From NCBI GenBank assembly GCA_949316495.1, contig OX439004.1:3316501-3380500 (forward strand): a stretch of 64,000 nt of DNA, given 5' to 3'. The translations under genes and the position numbers were made by a program. Shown in pieces: positions 53,687 through 64,000 of the stretch. The stretch is from Amphiduros pacificus. Taxonomy: Eukaryota > Annelida > Polychaeta > Phyllodocida > Hesionidae. The notes below the pieces were generated by a model. It saw only the letters and a program-made list of their open reading frames with translations, ran no database searches and was not told the origin of the DNA. The stretch's first letter is position 1; each line of letters begins with the position of its first letter.

Positions 53687-55306
53687 CAATCCCACAGATA
53701 GGCCATGAACAGTAAATGGTTTGCTTCTGATGACCATGCTTGGTGAGATTCAGATTGGTGCGCTCCAAAAGCAGACAACTCACTAAATTATTTTGTAAAT
53801 TTTGAGACATGAATGACTGAAAAACTGATTGTATTAGCAAGTAATTTTATTGTGCTATCTGTAAAGAATATTGATCTTAAACATGATGGATTAAATCTGT
53901 GATTTTGTGTATTACACAACTAAAAATAATATATAAAATATATGCAAGTTGAAATTTTCAAGCCAGAAACAGAATTTTTTCTCATGGCCTTAACTTAATT
54001 CCTGGCAAATTTTAGTTTTGAGGAACAATTTGCAGTTTACTGCCAGGTTAACTGAACAGGTGCTTTAGTCTTTTCAGGATTTTCAACCATTTGTGTAAAA
54101 ACTAATATTTATTGTTATGATAATTACCTGAATATAACAGTTTGTAGATTTCCCTGCATGATAGCTGTTAATATCTTGCATGATAGCTGTCATTATCTTG
54201 CATGATAGCTATCAGTATCTTGCATGATAGCTGTCAGTATCTTGCATCATAGCTGTCAGTATCTTGCATCATAGCTGTCAGTATCTTGCATCAGCTGTCA
54301 GTATCTTGTGTGATAGCTGTCAGTATCCTGCATGACAGCTGTCAGTATCCCACATGATAGCTGTCAGTATCTTGCATCATAGCTGTCAGTATCTTGTGTG
54401 ATAGCTGTCAGTATCCTGCATGATAGTTGTCAGTATCTTGCATCATAGCTGTCAGTATCTTGCATCATAGCTGTCAGTATCTTGTGTGATAGCTGTCAGT
54501 ATCTTGCATCATAGCTGTCAGTATCTTGTGATAGCTGTCAGTATCCCACATGATAGCTGTCAGTATCTTGTGTGATAGCTGTCAGTATCTTGCATCATAG
54601 CTGTCAGTATCTTGCATCATAGCTGTCAGTATCTTGCATCATAGCTGTCAGTATCTTGCATCATAGCTGTCAGTATCTTGCATCATAGCTGTCAGAATCC
54701 CACATGATAGCTGTCAGTATCCTGCATGGCAGCTGTCAGTATCTTGCATCATAGCTGTCAGTATCTTGCATCATAGCTGTCAGTATCTTGTATCATAGCT
54801 GTCAGAATCCCACATGATAGCTGTCAGTATCATGCATGGCAGCTGTCAGTATCTTGTGATATTTCTATTCTTAAATGGGATATTTTCCATCAGTTTTATT
54901 TATTGCAGGTGACCAAAAGGCAAAAGTCTCTTTTGTAATAAAGAATGATTATTTTATGATTTTTATGATTTTATGACTTCCATCCAAACATTGTTCTAAG
55001 GATTTATACTATTCTGTTTTTGGAAATTATACTTGATTGCAATAATTTTACATTAACACTGTTGTATTTTTATTTTTACGAGACACATATTTGTTACTTT
55101 GTATATATTTACCTCTTGTAAAGACAACTCCAATGTGAAGACCATAAGCTTGAAATGATGAATAATCTTTGGGGAATCTTCCCAACAATATTCCCAACAG
55201 CATCTTAAAGTTTATTTATTTATGTTATTTACCTTATCACAACCCTTGTAGCAGAAATCAAGACAGAAAAAAGCTATAAATTATGTAAATTTTTATTTTC
55301 AATAAA
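53687..55306 (+). other. Probable CCDC148 3' UTR
   Basis: No further exon follows the stop. Polyadenylation signals AATAAA occur at 54937-54942 and 55301-55306. The 22-bp array at 54150 would be transcribed if either is used. Confidence 0.5.
54150..54855. repeat. 22-bp minisatellite, about 32 copies, in the CCDC148 3' UTR
   Basis: The unit is CATCATAGCTGTCAGTATCT then TG, with variants CATGATAG, TGTGATAG, and TCCCACATG. The core TGATAGCTGTCA is a near palindrome. Variant order (for example the CCCACATGATAG type recurring) suggests that multi-unit blocks were duplicated. Confidence 0.95.
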
Positions 55307-55309
55307 TAT

Positions 55310-57640
55310 TGACTAAATCATTTTCAACCTTTTATGCTGTTTATTTCTTGATTACACATTTTTTTCTGTCTTTTGTAATGTGCAAGACAGAATTAAATGA
55401 CCTATTTTGACCTTTTTATCTTACAGTACATACTGGTATTCGCAATTGACCATACACTTTTGTAATAAAATGGTTGGGACATATAAACAGGTTCTATCAA
55501 AAAGTTGAAATTGAATTTATTTTTTTAAAATTTTAAATTACGAGACTTTAATAAATCTGAATTATTTCAAACAATTGTGTTTATTTCCTGTGTTTATCAC
55601 AAATATACCAAATTTAGATTGCATTTAACTGAGTTTGAAATTTAACATGTCACCTCATAATTTACCCTACCAAATAAATACAAGTCTATATTATTATGAC
55701 TCTTTGGGAAAAAGTACTCCTCCAGTTCCCATAATACTAATTATTTGATGAACATAAATATATAAAAATCCACAAATGAGGGATTTTGGGACTATACAAC
55801 AAGTTCACTTTACCTATGCAGTGCCGACAAAAGTCAAAGCACGATTAATATTTATACAAATATCACAACTTTTCTGGAATGTGAAAATTGCAGAAATTAT
55901 TTAAGGTATATATTTTGGATGAGACAGTTAACGTAGAACTGACCATATCTCATTCAGAGATTCCCCAAAAACAAACAAAAATTTGAGATGATTTGTTATG
56001 GAGAGCATGAAAACATGAAGTCAGATTCCTTTCGTCCGTACATCAGTGAGCATATGCATGATGTATATTTCAAAATATCTCCATTTTTCCACTTTTTGTT
56101 TGTGTAGCTACCCTGACAACTGGGTTATTTAGTGATGAAATTCTTCAGGAAATAACTGTAATACAGGTTTTTTTCTTCAAATGTGAAATTCAAAATGGTC
56201 TAAACTCAGTCTGAAACATCCAAAAGTGACATTTCTGAAAGGGGGTAGAGGTATCTTCAGGTTAATTTTTAAGGGTTTCAGGTTTTTTCCTGAATGCTGA
56301 CTTTCCTCACTGGTTATTAAATCATAAACAATCACTGTAATATTGGAAATCCCTCCAGGAATACAGGGAATTCCCAATACATACAGCTTGCATACTGTAC
56401 TAAAATATTTTTGCCTTTGATATTTATTAATCCCACGTGTGGAGTACTACGTATATGGACACTATTGCACAAAAAGGAAACCAAGTCCATGACGCATATT
56501 TTACTCAAGTTGCATACATATGCTCACATGCTGACAAAAGGAAACCGGGCTTGAATGTGTCTTTATCTGTGTTGAGATATGTTTTTGTGACAATAAAAGC
56601 ATGGCTGTCAAAATATATGGCAATTCCCATGAAAATAAAATGTTATTCCATAATAATGGCTGTTTCCTCCCATTTGATTCATATAAAACTAAATTGAATT
56701 TTATTTTATTGCTCCCTTTCTGAGGTCACCTATTTTACACATGCCAGTGAGATGTTAACTATATGCATCATTAAAACATAGGCCAATGGCCTTAGAACTA
56801 TGCTGATCATTGCTTTTTTGTAATGTTTATGGACATTTTCTGGAAATGTCTGCAAATTGCTTCGTAATGATCATTAAAATCCTTTCCCTGAGCACACTTG
56901 AACAAATGATAATTTCAGCCAATCAAAACACACATTACATACTGATTTTGTTATATCGATTATCATTGGCTAATATTAGTCATGTTATTTAATATGGCAG
57001 CTTCCTTGACAACTCAAGTGATAGCTATTAGATTTTTTTTCAAAAAGTAAAAAAGATAGAAAAGATTCTGAACCTAATGGCAAATATATAGAATTGGTTC
57101 CCTGAAAATACAGCATATTAGCTACAAACTCCACTAGTTTCAGAGAAGATCAAAGTTAACGGACAGATAGACTGACAGAAAATATGTCCCCCTCACTGCA
57201 GAAGCTATGCTGTGCATAGCTAAAAAGAAATTACTTCTTGAGACAAGTTGACTGGCCATCACAGATATCAGCTTACAATTAATGCCAAATGTCATAAAAT
57301 TATCATCACAGATGGACAAACAAAAAGACCTAAAATAACATCAAAATAAACAACTTCTTATAGATATGTACTCATCAGTAGAAAGAACAGATCAGCTATT
57401 TCAAGCATTAAAACCAAGCAAGTATGGAGATTTCAAAAATAAACGATAGAGTTGTTTTGTTGACTTTGTGGAACAGAGCAATTATCTGAATATCCCAGAT
57501 TTTTCTTGAAAACTATTTTTGATCACATGTTTTATTGATATTCAAATTTTCCATATAAATTAATCATTTTGACACATTTCAATGCATTTACAATAATATT
57601 CAAGTTACCTGTTATTTTGAGTTCACAAAGTCTACCATTC
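55310..57640. other. Intergenic, no supported gene
   Basis: AT-rich noncoding sequence. It contains dispersed repeat copy 2 (56097-56312) and nothing else that I can name. Confidence 0.4.
56097..56312 (-). repeat. Dispersed repeat, copy 2
   Basis: The reverse complement matches 18448-18620 at about 80%, including TTTTGGATGTTTCAGACTGA and TTTGAATTTCACATTTGAAG. Confidence 0.65.
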
Positions 57641-57756
57641 ATGTTTGGCTGGAAGTGGGCTTGCAATGCTGGATAGAAAGGCAATTCAAAAGGACACTGA
57701 AACATGTCAGGGTTTCTCTGGGGGAAGACAGGGCTGTGGGTAAAACATACTGCTTG

Positions 57757-58313
57757 CCCGTTCCCCATGGTGAGGCTCTCCACTGAGAAACATTGCCCGT
57801 TCCCCGTGGTGAGGCTCTCCACTGAGAAACATTGCCCGTTCCCCATGGTGAGGCTCTCCACTGAGAAACATTGCCCGTTCCCCGTGGTGAGGCTCTCCAC
57901 TGAGAAACATTGCCCGTTCCCCATGGTGAGGCTCTCCACTGAGAAACATTGCCCATTCCCCATGGTGAGGCTCTCCACTGAGAAACATTGTCCGTTCCCC
58001 ATGGTGAGGCTCTCCACTGAGAAACATTGCCCGTTCCCCATGGTGAGGCTCTCCACTAAGAAACATTGCCCGTTCCCCATGGTGAGGCTCTCCACTGAGA
58101 AACATTGCCCGTTCCCCATGGTGAGGCTCTCCACTGAGAAACATTGCCCGTTCCCCATGGTGAGGCTCTCCACTGAGAAACATTGTCCGTTCCCCATGGT
58201 GAGGCTCTTCACTCAGAAACATTGCCCGTTCCCCATGGTGAGGCTCTCCACTGAGAAACATTGTCCGTTCCCCATGGTGAGGCTCTCCACTCAGAAACAT
58301 TGTATGTTTTTTG
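57757..58313. repeat. 39-bp minisatellite, about 14 copies
   Basis: The unit contains CCCCATGGTGAGGCTCTCCA then CTGAGAAACATTGCCCGTT. It is more GC-rich than its surroundings. Since 39 is divisible by three, one plus and two minus frames run open through it. No protein family matches, and the reading frames end soon after the array. Confidence 0.95.
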
Positions 58314-58771
58314 CTGTGAGGCTCTTAACGCATCAAAATACAACAGCTTACAATTTAGATCGATACCTTTAAAATATAAAATCACACTTTTTTTTTTACC
58401 AAATGTGAAAACATTTCCAACAGAAAATTTCAGACAGGTTTTTTTCATGTTACGTTGAACAATTTGTCACAATATAGAGTGTCCACATCAACAATAACAT
58501 AAAAATATTTCTCCAGACCTATATAGGAATGCTTCTGTGAGAAGGAGTTGGCCCATAAAGTTAAAGCCCTCCATAGACAAAACACATTCTCCACAAAAAC
58601 AAATATTATCAAAACAACGCAGAAACATTCACAACATCTCTACTCTGTAACGTGTGAATATATACAAATGTCAATATAATTAATCATATGTATCGATAAC
58701 ATGAGTTATCACGAAAATAAGCTCTGCTTCTCTGATATGTGAGAAAAGATGGACGCTTAGAGCATGGAGAA

Positions 58772-58826
58772 GGTCTATGTGGGTCTATGTGGGTCTACGT
58801 GGGTCTATGTGGGTCTATGTGGGTCA
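58772..58826. repeat. 10-bp tandem repeat (GTCTATGTGG)n
   Basis: Five copies, one with C for T, then a partial unit. Confidence 0.9.
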
Positions 58827-59570
58827 GTGGGGTCTATAAATACACGCAATAGAGACTAATACTATGATATAACTGGAGAGAGTGAGGAGTGGTGATATAT
58901 ACCATGGAAGCACCCAAATCATCACACAGTGTGGATGGCACGGATATATAACATTAGCCTCTGTGAACCAAATATCCACCTTAAATTACAACTTCCTGCT
59001 ACATCTCTTGGTCGTGTTAAATCCTTGAGGTCTTACATCTGATATATCAGTTTCTTAAACATGTCTTGGTAGAAGGATCGAGATCTGCACTGAGTGACAC
59101 AAAATTATAATTAAATATATTTTATTTATCTCCTGTATTGGGTGTTTATTATGAATACATGTATATTTCTTGAAACCTAAATGGTTTGTTTGTAAATATA
59201 CGTTCTCTATCTAGCAATGTAGAAAATGGTTTTAACGTAAATATAAATCTTTTTCATCCATGGCCACAATGTTCCATTGGTCTGAGACTTGATTGTGTAT
59301 TGTTTACTATCGGAATGAGTCCTGGGGACAAAAATGTCATATTTTACCATTTAGATTCCCCAGTCTTTTTTAATTTGTAGATTCAAAATTAGTGAAAAAC
59401 AAATACAAGTGCTGCAAATTTTATATGTTCATTTATATACATATAATATATTTAACTGGGATCATAAATTTTTCTGCAACTCTGGAAAATGTTGATGTCA
59501 TCAATTTACCAATATCTTGAAAAATGTCATATTGTGAACTTTCATTTCAAAAATGTGAATTAATTAAATA

Positions 59571-59591
59571 CCCCCCCCCCCCCAAAAAAAA
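59571..59591. repeat. Poly(C)-poly(A) run
   Basis: About a dozen C directly followed by nine or more A. It may be an assembly-sensitive homopolymer. Confidence 0.85.
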
Positions 59592-60149
59592 AATGTACAA
59601 GAGTTAAATAAACATAATTTACTATATGTGCTGTAATGTAGGTATTACATTCCATAATTTAAAACATTAGAATATAAACAATCATAAAATGGTATAAAAA
59701 CACAAACAGAGTTACAGCTATGATTCGTGAGTACAGTATCTGCCTGATTAAAAACTGAATGCTGAGAATCAATAAATAATATTTCTCAAACTGAGGGTTT
59801 ATTTCCATGGTTACCTTTATGCCAATGATAAAGAAATCCCCTCTCACTTTATCATTAGATATTTTTGAGATGTGCCCTCAGAAAGAGAATATATATATAT
59901 ATACATACATTATGCATTTGTATGGAATGTTATGAAATGAAATTTCAGAATTCCACAGAAATGAACATTTAAATGAATGATGTGCATTACAAATTCTGGA
60001 ATTTACATCTGTGGTGTGCACAATTCTGTTAAGATATGAAAATAGTTTACAATAATATATCATGATATCTGTATGTTCTTATGATAGATGATGACATGAA
60101 TGATGTTTTGTATGATAATGCATCATATTATAATATAATGCTGTCTGAT

Positions 60150-60960
60150 ATATTCCAAGGTATACTCAGATACAATGCTACCCAAGGTATACTGAAATAT
60201 AATATAATCTGAAGTATACTTCGATACAATGCTACCCAAGGTATACTGAAATATAATATAATCTAAAGTATACTTAGATACAATGCGACCCAAGGTATAC
60301 TGAAATATAATATAATCTAAAGTATACTTAGATACAATGCTATCCAAGGTATACTGAAATATAATATAATCTGAAGTATACTTCGATACAATGCTACCCA
60401 AGGTATACTGAAATATAATATAATCTAAAGTATACTTAGATACAATGCGACCCAAGGTATACTGAAATATAATATAATCTAAAGTATACTTAGATACAAT
60501 GCTATCCAAGGTATACTGAAATATAATATAATCTAAAGTATACTTAGATACAATGCTACCCAAGGTATACTGAAATATAATATAATCTAAAGTATACTTA
60601 GATACAATGCTATCCAAGGTATACTGAAATATAATATAATCTAAAGTATACTTAGATACAATGCGACCCAAGGTATACTGAAATATAATATAATCTAAAG
60701 TATACCTAGATACAATGCTATCCAAGGTATACTGAAATATAATATAATCTAAAGTATACTTCGATACAATGCTATCCAAGGTATACTGAAATATAATATA
60801 ATCTAAAGTATACTTAGACACAATGCTACCCAAGGTATACTGAAATATAATATAATCTAAAGTATACTTAGATACAATGCGACCCAAGGTATACTTAGAT
60901 ATAATATAATTTTACAGTGCTACCCAAGGTATACTTAGATATAATATATTAATCTAATGT
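60150..60960. repeat. 54-bp minisatellite, about 14 copies
   Basis: The unit contains AAGGTATACTGAAATATAAT then ATAATCTAAAGTATACTTAG and ATACAATGCTACCC. GTATAC and TTAGATA/TATAAT motifs recur. 54 is divisible by three, which keeps a minus-strand frame open for 254 codons of an 18-residue repeat; I regard this as non-coding. Confidence 0.95.
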
Positions 60961-62040
60961 ATACTAAGATATAGCGCTATCAATGCTATCAATTAGATAC
61001 ATTGTACAGTTCTATCATTACATTACCCACCTATCTCCTGTGTATATTAAATATTCAATCAAACGCTTTCTACCTGGCTTTTTATGGTTAGAGTATTTGA
61101 TAAACGCAGTTCATTTAACTGGACAATTCAGAAGCCCAAGTTAAGATAATCTCCTGGATCTTAATTTTACTCCATATATATATATATATATCTATATTAG
61201 AGGTCCCCAAATGCACCAATACAAACTAGATTTATGTACAATAACATTAAGTCATTGGAATACTTTTAGCTAGTCTATCTAAAAACCATTCGTTCTCCAT
61301 TTCCCAAAATATTCTGACTTTTTGATATCACAATGGAAGGAATGTCATAATAAATATTTATGTTTAAAATCAAAACAAAATAAAGTGCTAATATCCCTGA
61401 AAAAATATAATTCTATATAATACAGAATTAATGATTGCTATCATCTTCAGTTTACCCAGCTTAATTTTAGGAATGTCATTTCTCACAAATTATAATATAT
61501 TGATATGCAATTAGGGAAGGAAATTTATATTTTGTTGTGAAGTGAATGTGCACAATCTTATAATAATGCTGAAATAATGAAATCGACATCAAAACACATC
61601 TCCCATAAATTAAGAAAAACTACAATGAAAAAGTAATTCCAAACTTTAAGACAACATTCAAGTGTCTTAAAGTACCCATCGATTCTGCATATTAGTTAAT
61701 TAACCTTCCAGATTCATGCATATTAATTAATCAATCTTCCAGATTCATGCATATTAATTAATCAACCTGCCAGATTCATGCTGATCTGAGCAATATCAAC
61801 ATGTACATCTCTGGGAAAATATATGTGCACATTCCTAGAGCTGAAGAACTGTCTGAACGGGAAGGCATTTGTTCATCACAGATAGATATCAAAATAGAAC
61901 TTTCAAGTTTCCAGTGTATTTTCAAGCATGCTTCATAAAGGAGGCCATTTTGGACTCGCTTTTATCACACCAATCTTTGACGGACTCTTAGTTGACAATC
62001 TCATTGTTGTCATCACTAAAGATGTGCATGAGTATTCACA
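60961..62040. other. Intergenic, no supported gene
   Basis: AT-rich; contains a (TA)n tract at about 61175 and a short three-fold repeat of GATTCATGCATATTAATTAA at about 61683-61765. No exon supported. Confidence 0.4.
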
Positions 62041-62044
62041 GAGG

Positions 62045-62365
62045 ATGGCTTCTTGGGAGCTACTTGGGAGCTTCTTGAGAGCTACTTGGGAGCTTCTTGT
62101 GAGCTTCTTGTGAGCTTCTTTGAAACTTCTTGGGAGCTTCTTGTGAGCTTCTTTGAAACTTCTTGGGAGCTTCTTGTGAGCTTCTTTGAAACTTCTTGGG
62201 AGCTTCTTCGGAGCTTCTTTGAAACTTCTTGGGAGATTCTTGGGAACTTCTTGTGAGCTTCTTGGGAGCTTCTTTGAAACTTCTTGGGAGCTTCTTGGGA
62301 GCTTCTTGGAAGCTTCTTGGTAGCTTCTTGTGAGTTTCTTGGGAGCTTCTTGGAAGCTTCTTGTA
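62045..62365. repeat. 11-bp minisatellite (TTCTTGGGAGC)n
   Basis: About 29 units of 11 bp, with TTCTTTGAAAC and TTCTTGTGAGC variants. Higher-order 33-bp blocks (GGGAGC, GTGAGC, TTTGAAAC) are repeated in the first half. Confidence 0.93.
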
Positions 62366-62486
62366 TCACTTTTGATCCTGTATTCCCTGACCTGCTTCTG
62401 TTAAATCTCTGTGCTTGGATAGTGATGAGACGCGCTGAAAAGTTCTGGGACTGTTGTTACAAAATTATCTTATCTTAAAGGCACAG

Positions 62487-62492
62487 TTTATT
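62487..62492 (-). terminator. Polyadenylation signal candidate for the minus-strand gene at 62.8 kb
   Basis: AATAAA on the minus strand, 285-290 bp downstream of the stop at 62778. Confidence 0.45.
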
Positions 62493-62777
62493 TATCACAG
62501 CTTATCATGATGATCATATAAGAACATAATATTCAACCTTGGTGTCAAAATAAACTGGCAGATTATCCTTAATTCTCTTCTTAAATATAATTATCATGCG
62601 ATAACAATGCACAAGATTTTCAAACATTTCACATATCCAAAATCTTTCTTTGTTAGCCAAGACTCTAAATGATCCATTTGCAAAATGCGACTCTAACCCA
62701 AGATATTGTGTATGTCGTGACTGGGTCACCCCACACACAGCCCAGAATGCCTGGCCTGGCCATATATAGCGGCTGTC

Positions 62778-63294
62778 TCAGCCTGTAGTGCCGGTGGATG
62801 TTTCATACTCCTCGGTTTCCCCTTCTCCCTCATCCTCTACCTCGGCTAACCGCTCCAGGTCCGGGTCCAGGCTACTAATGAGACTTTTAGCTTTAATCTT
62901 CTTCTTTTTTTTCCTGCGTATCTTTTTCTTTTTTTCGGGGCCATTGGACGGGTTCCACGACGAGGAAGTAGACTGACCACTGGCTGCGGAGGTGCCTCGC
63001 GACCCCCAGCTGCTGAAAGACGCGCTGCCATGGGAACCGAGCGTGCTCACCGATAAGGTAGCCCGCGGGGCCAAGCTAAGCGCAGCCGGGTGGGCGGAGC
63101 TAGGTGTACGATTGATTGTTTGATTGACAGGAGGTAGGCGGAGTGCTAGTCACCTGGTGTTGTTGCTAGCGGTTGACCTGTGGGTGGAGGGTCGGGATAT
63201 GGTACCCGTGCTCGCGCTAAGCGAGGACATGCTACTCAGCGTTGATCCCTGACCCTTGGTCTTCTTACGCAGCGTCGGCAGACTACCTCCAGGC
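62778..63294 (-). CDS. Last two coding exons of an unrecognised Ser/Lys-rich protein (partial)
   Basis: Exon A is 63154-63294 and the final exon 62778-63075, stop TGA at 62778-62780. Acceptors are TTGTCAG|GCCTGG and GCGCTTAG|CTTGG; the donor is ACCAG|GTGACT. Phases join exactly. The translated tail reads RPGGSLPTLRKKTKGQG, a long Ser/Thr-rich stretch, a very basic run (KKKKKIRRKKKKKIKAK), and an acidic end (EVEDEGEGETEEYETSTG). Low-complexity composition suggests a disordered C-terminus; the basic run could act as a nuclear-localisation or nucleic-acid-binding segment. Codon use is much more GC-rich than its surroundings, which supports real coding. The rest of the gene lies beyond the window and the family is not recognised. 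Confidence 0.7.
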
Positions 63295-64000
63295 CTGACA
63301 ATGCAAAACAAATCAACAAAATTATCATTTAATTTCATGTAAGTCACTTATATCTTATCATTTGATACAATGATGTGAAGCCAGGAAAAGCAAATGCTTC
63401 AGTTTGGGCAGACTGGCATTTTGGTCCAGCAGACAACTGCTTTGTTTATATTCAAAATATATTCAATTTTGCATTTATAGATATTTCTGATTACATATCA
63501 AATATATTACAAAGATTTCTATTTTCTATTCAACATTATAATCATCCAGAAAAAATGAGATGATTCAAATATGACTAAAAGTCTATTATCAAAATAACAT
63601 GGGGGTTATTTTATTTTTAAAATCAACTTACTATTCAATCTTATAGATATGTAATTACAATTTATGATTCAATGTGCAACAGTTTTTTTAAAAAAATTAA
63701 AAAGGAAAATTACAAAAACAAATAAACTTTTTTTCATTTTATGATTCAAATCTTGTGCATAAAATATGTCTGTGTATTTATATACACCTTGGCTTTTATC
63801 ATGAAATTATATTTTTTGCATGTGTTTATTATATTAAAGTTTCCAGGTTATTATGTGTCTCTTATGTGTTTCCTCCATTCCTAACCCGAGCCATTTATAC
63901 CATTTAATGTGAACACTCATAGGATATATGACGTGACCAACTATTTCTGAGAACATCTATATTTATAGTGAATAACAACACGTGTCAACATCAAATTCAC
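63295..64000. other. Intron of the partial minus-strand gene
   Basis: AT-rich sequence upstream of exon A. No further exon can be supported before the window edge. Confidence 0.4.

Noticed and set aside
50629-54855. CRISPR-like arrays because of regular spacing
   Set aside because: The whole unit is repeated with no unique spacers, and this is an animal genome.
57532-58448. Frames of 197-226 codons on both strands
   Set aside because: They exist because a 39-bp unit without stops is repeated; three frames are open at once and none carries a known domain.
60123-60887. 254-codon minus-strand repeat protein
   Set aside because: An 18-residue repeat from a 54-bp AT-rich unit; no conserved flanking sequence, start context or homology.

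Overview
This is a 64-kb piece of an AT-rich, intron-rich animal genome. GT-AG introns, orthologues of the animal genes GTPBP10 and CCDC148, a Nimb/I-group LINE, tRNA-derived SINEs and many short terminal-inverted-repeat elements point to an invertebrate metazoan. A lophotrochozoan such as a mollusc is my best guess, but I cannot verify it. There is no sign of bacterial organisation.

Layout. 1-5.5 kb: noncoding, with local duplications and a weak RING-like gene remnant. 7.6-14.8 kb: an inverted-repeat-bounded block holding a Tc1/mariner-type MITE, a single-exon PHD-finger ORF and a young 5'-truncated LINE with an intact ORF2 and a 16-bp target-site duplication. 15.2-18.5 kb: a decayed transposase-like gene with a 39-bp minisatellite, then SINE debris. 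19.1-30.1 kb (minus strand): a complete nine-exon GTPBP10 gene, 428 aa, with G1 to G5 all visible. 30.3-32.6 kb: a 0.33-kb tandem duplication and several MITEs. 36.0-37.8 kb (minus): an intronless TauD/clavaminate-synthase-like dioxygenase whose last codons merge with a 37-bp minisatellite. 39.4-42.1 kb: a 2.7-kb DNA element with another element nested inside, ending 77 bp before the next start codon. 42.2-53.7 kb (plus): a complete twelve-exon CCDC148 gene, 609 aa. 53.7-62.7 kb: a 3' UTR minisatellite and further tandem arrays. 62.8-63.3 kb (minus): the last two coding exons of an unrecognised Ser- and Lys-rich protein.

The most striking signal is that several minisatellites are not random intronic repeats. 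Their units are copies of a neighbouring gene's own 3' splice site: pyrimidine tract, AG and the first exon bases. In CCDC148 this happens at exon 3 (about 11 copies of about 26 bp), exon 4 (12 copies of 40 bp) and, most dramatically, exon 11 (27 near-identical copies of a 65-bp unit, each with the acceptor plus 13 codons). In GTPBP10 exon 7 has the same arrangement, and exon 8 may. The dioxygenase shows the analogous event at its stop codon. The true acceptor of CCDC148 exon 11 is therefore the last of 27 matching acceptors, and by frame it is the only one I find that gives the conserved C-terminus. Exon joins were built by hand from splice motifs, reading phase and remembered family sequences. 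No search or RNA evidence was available.
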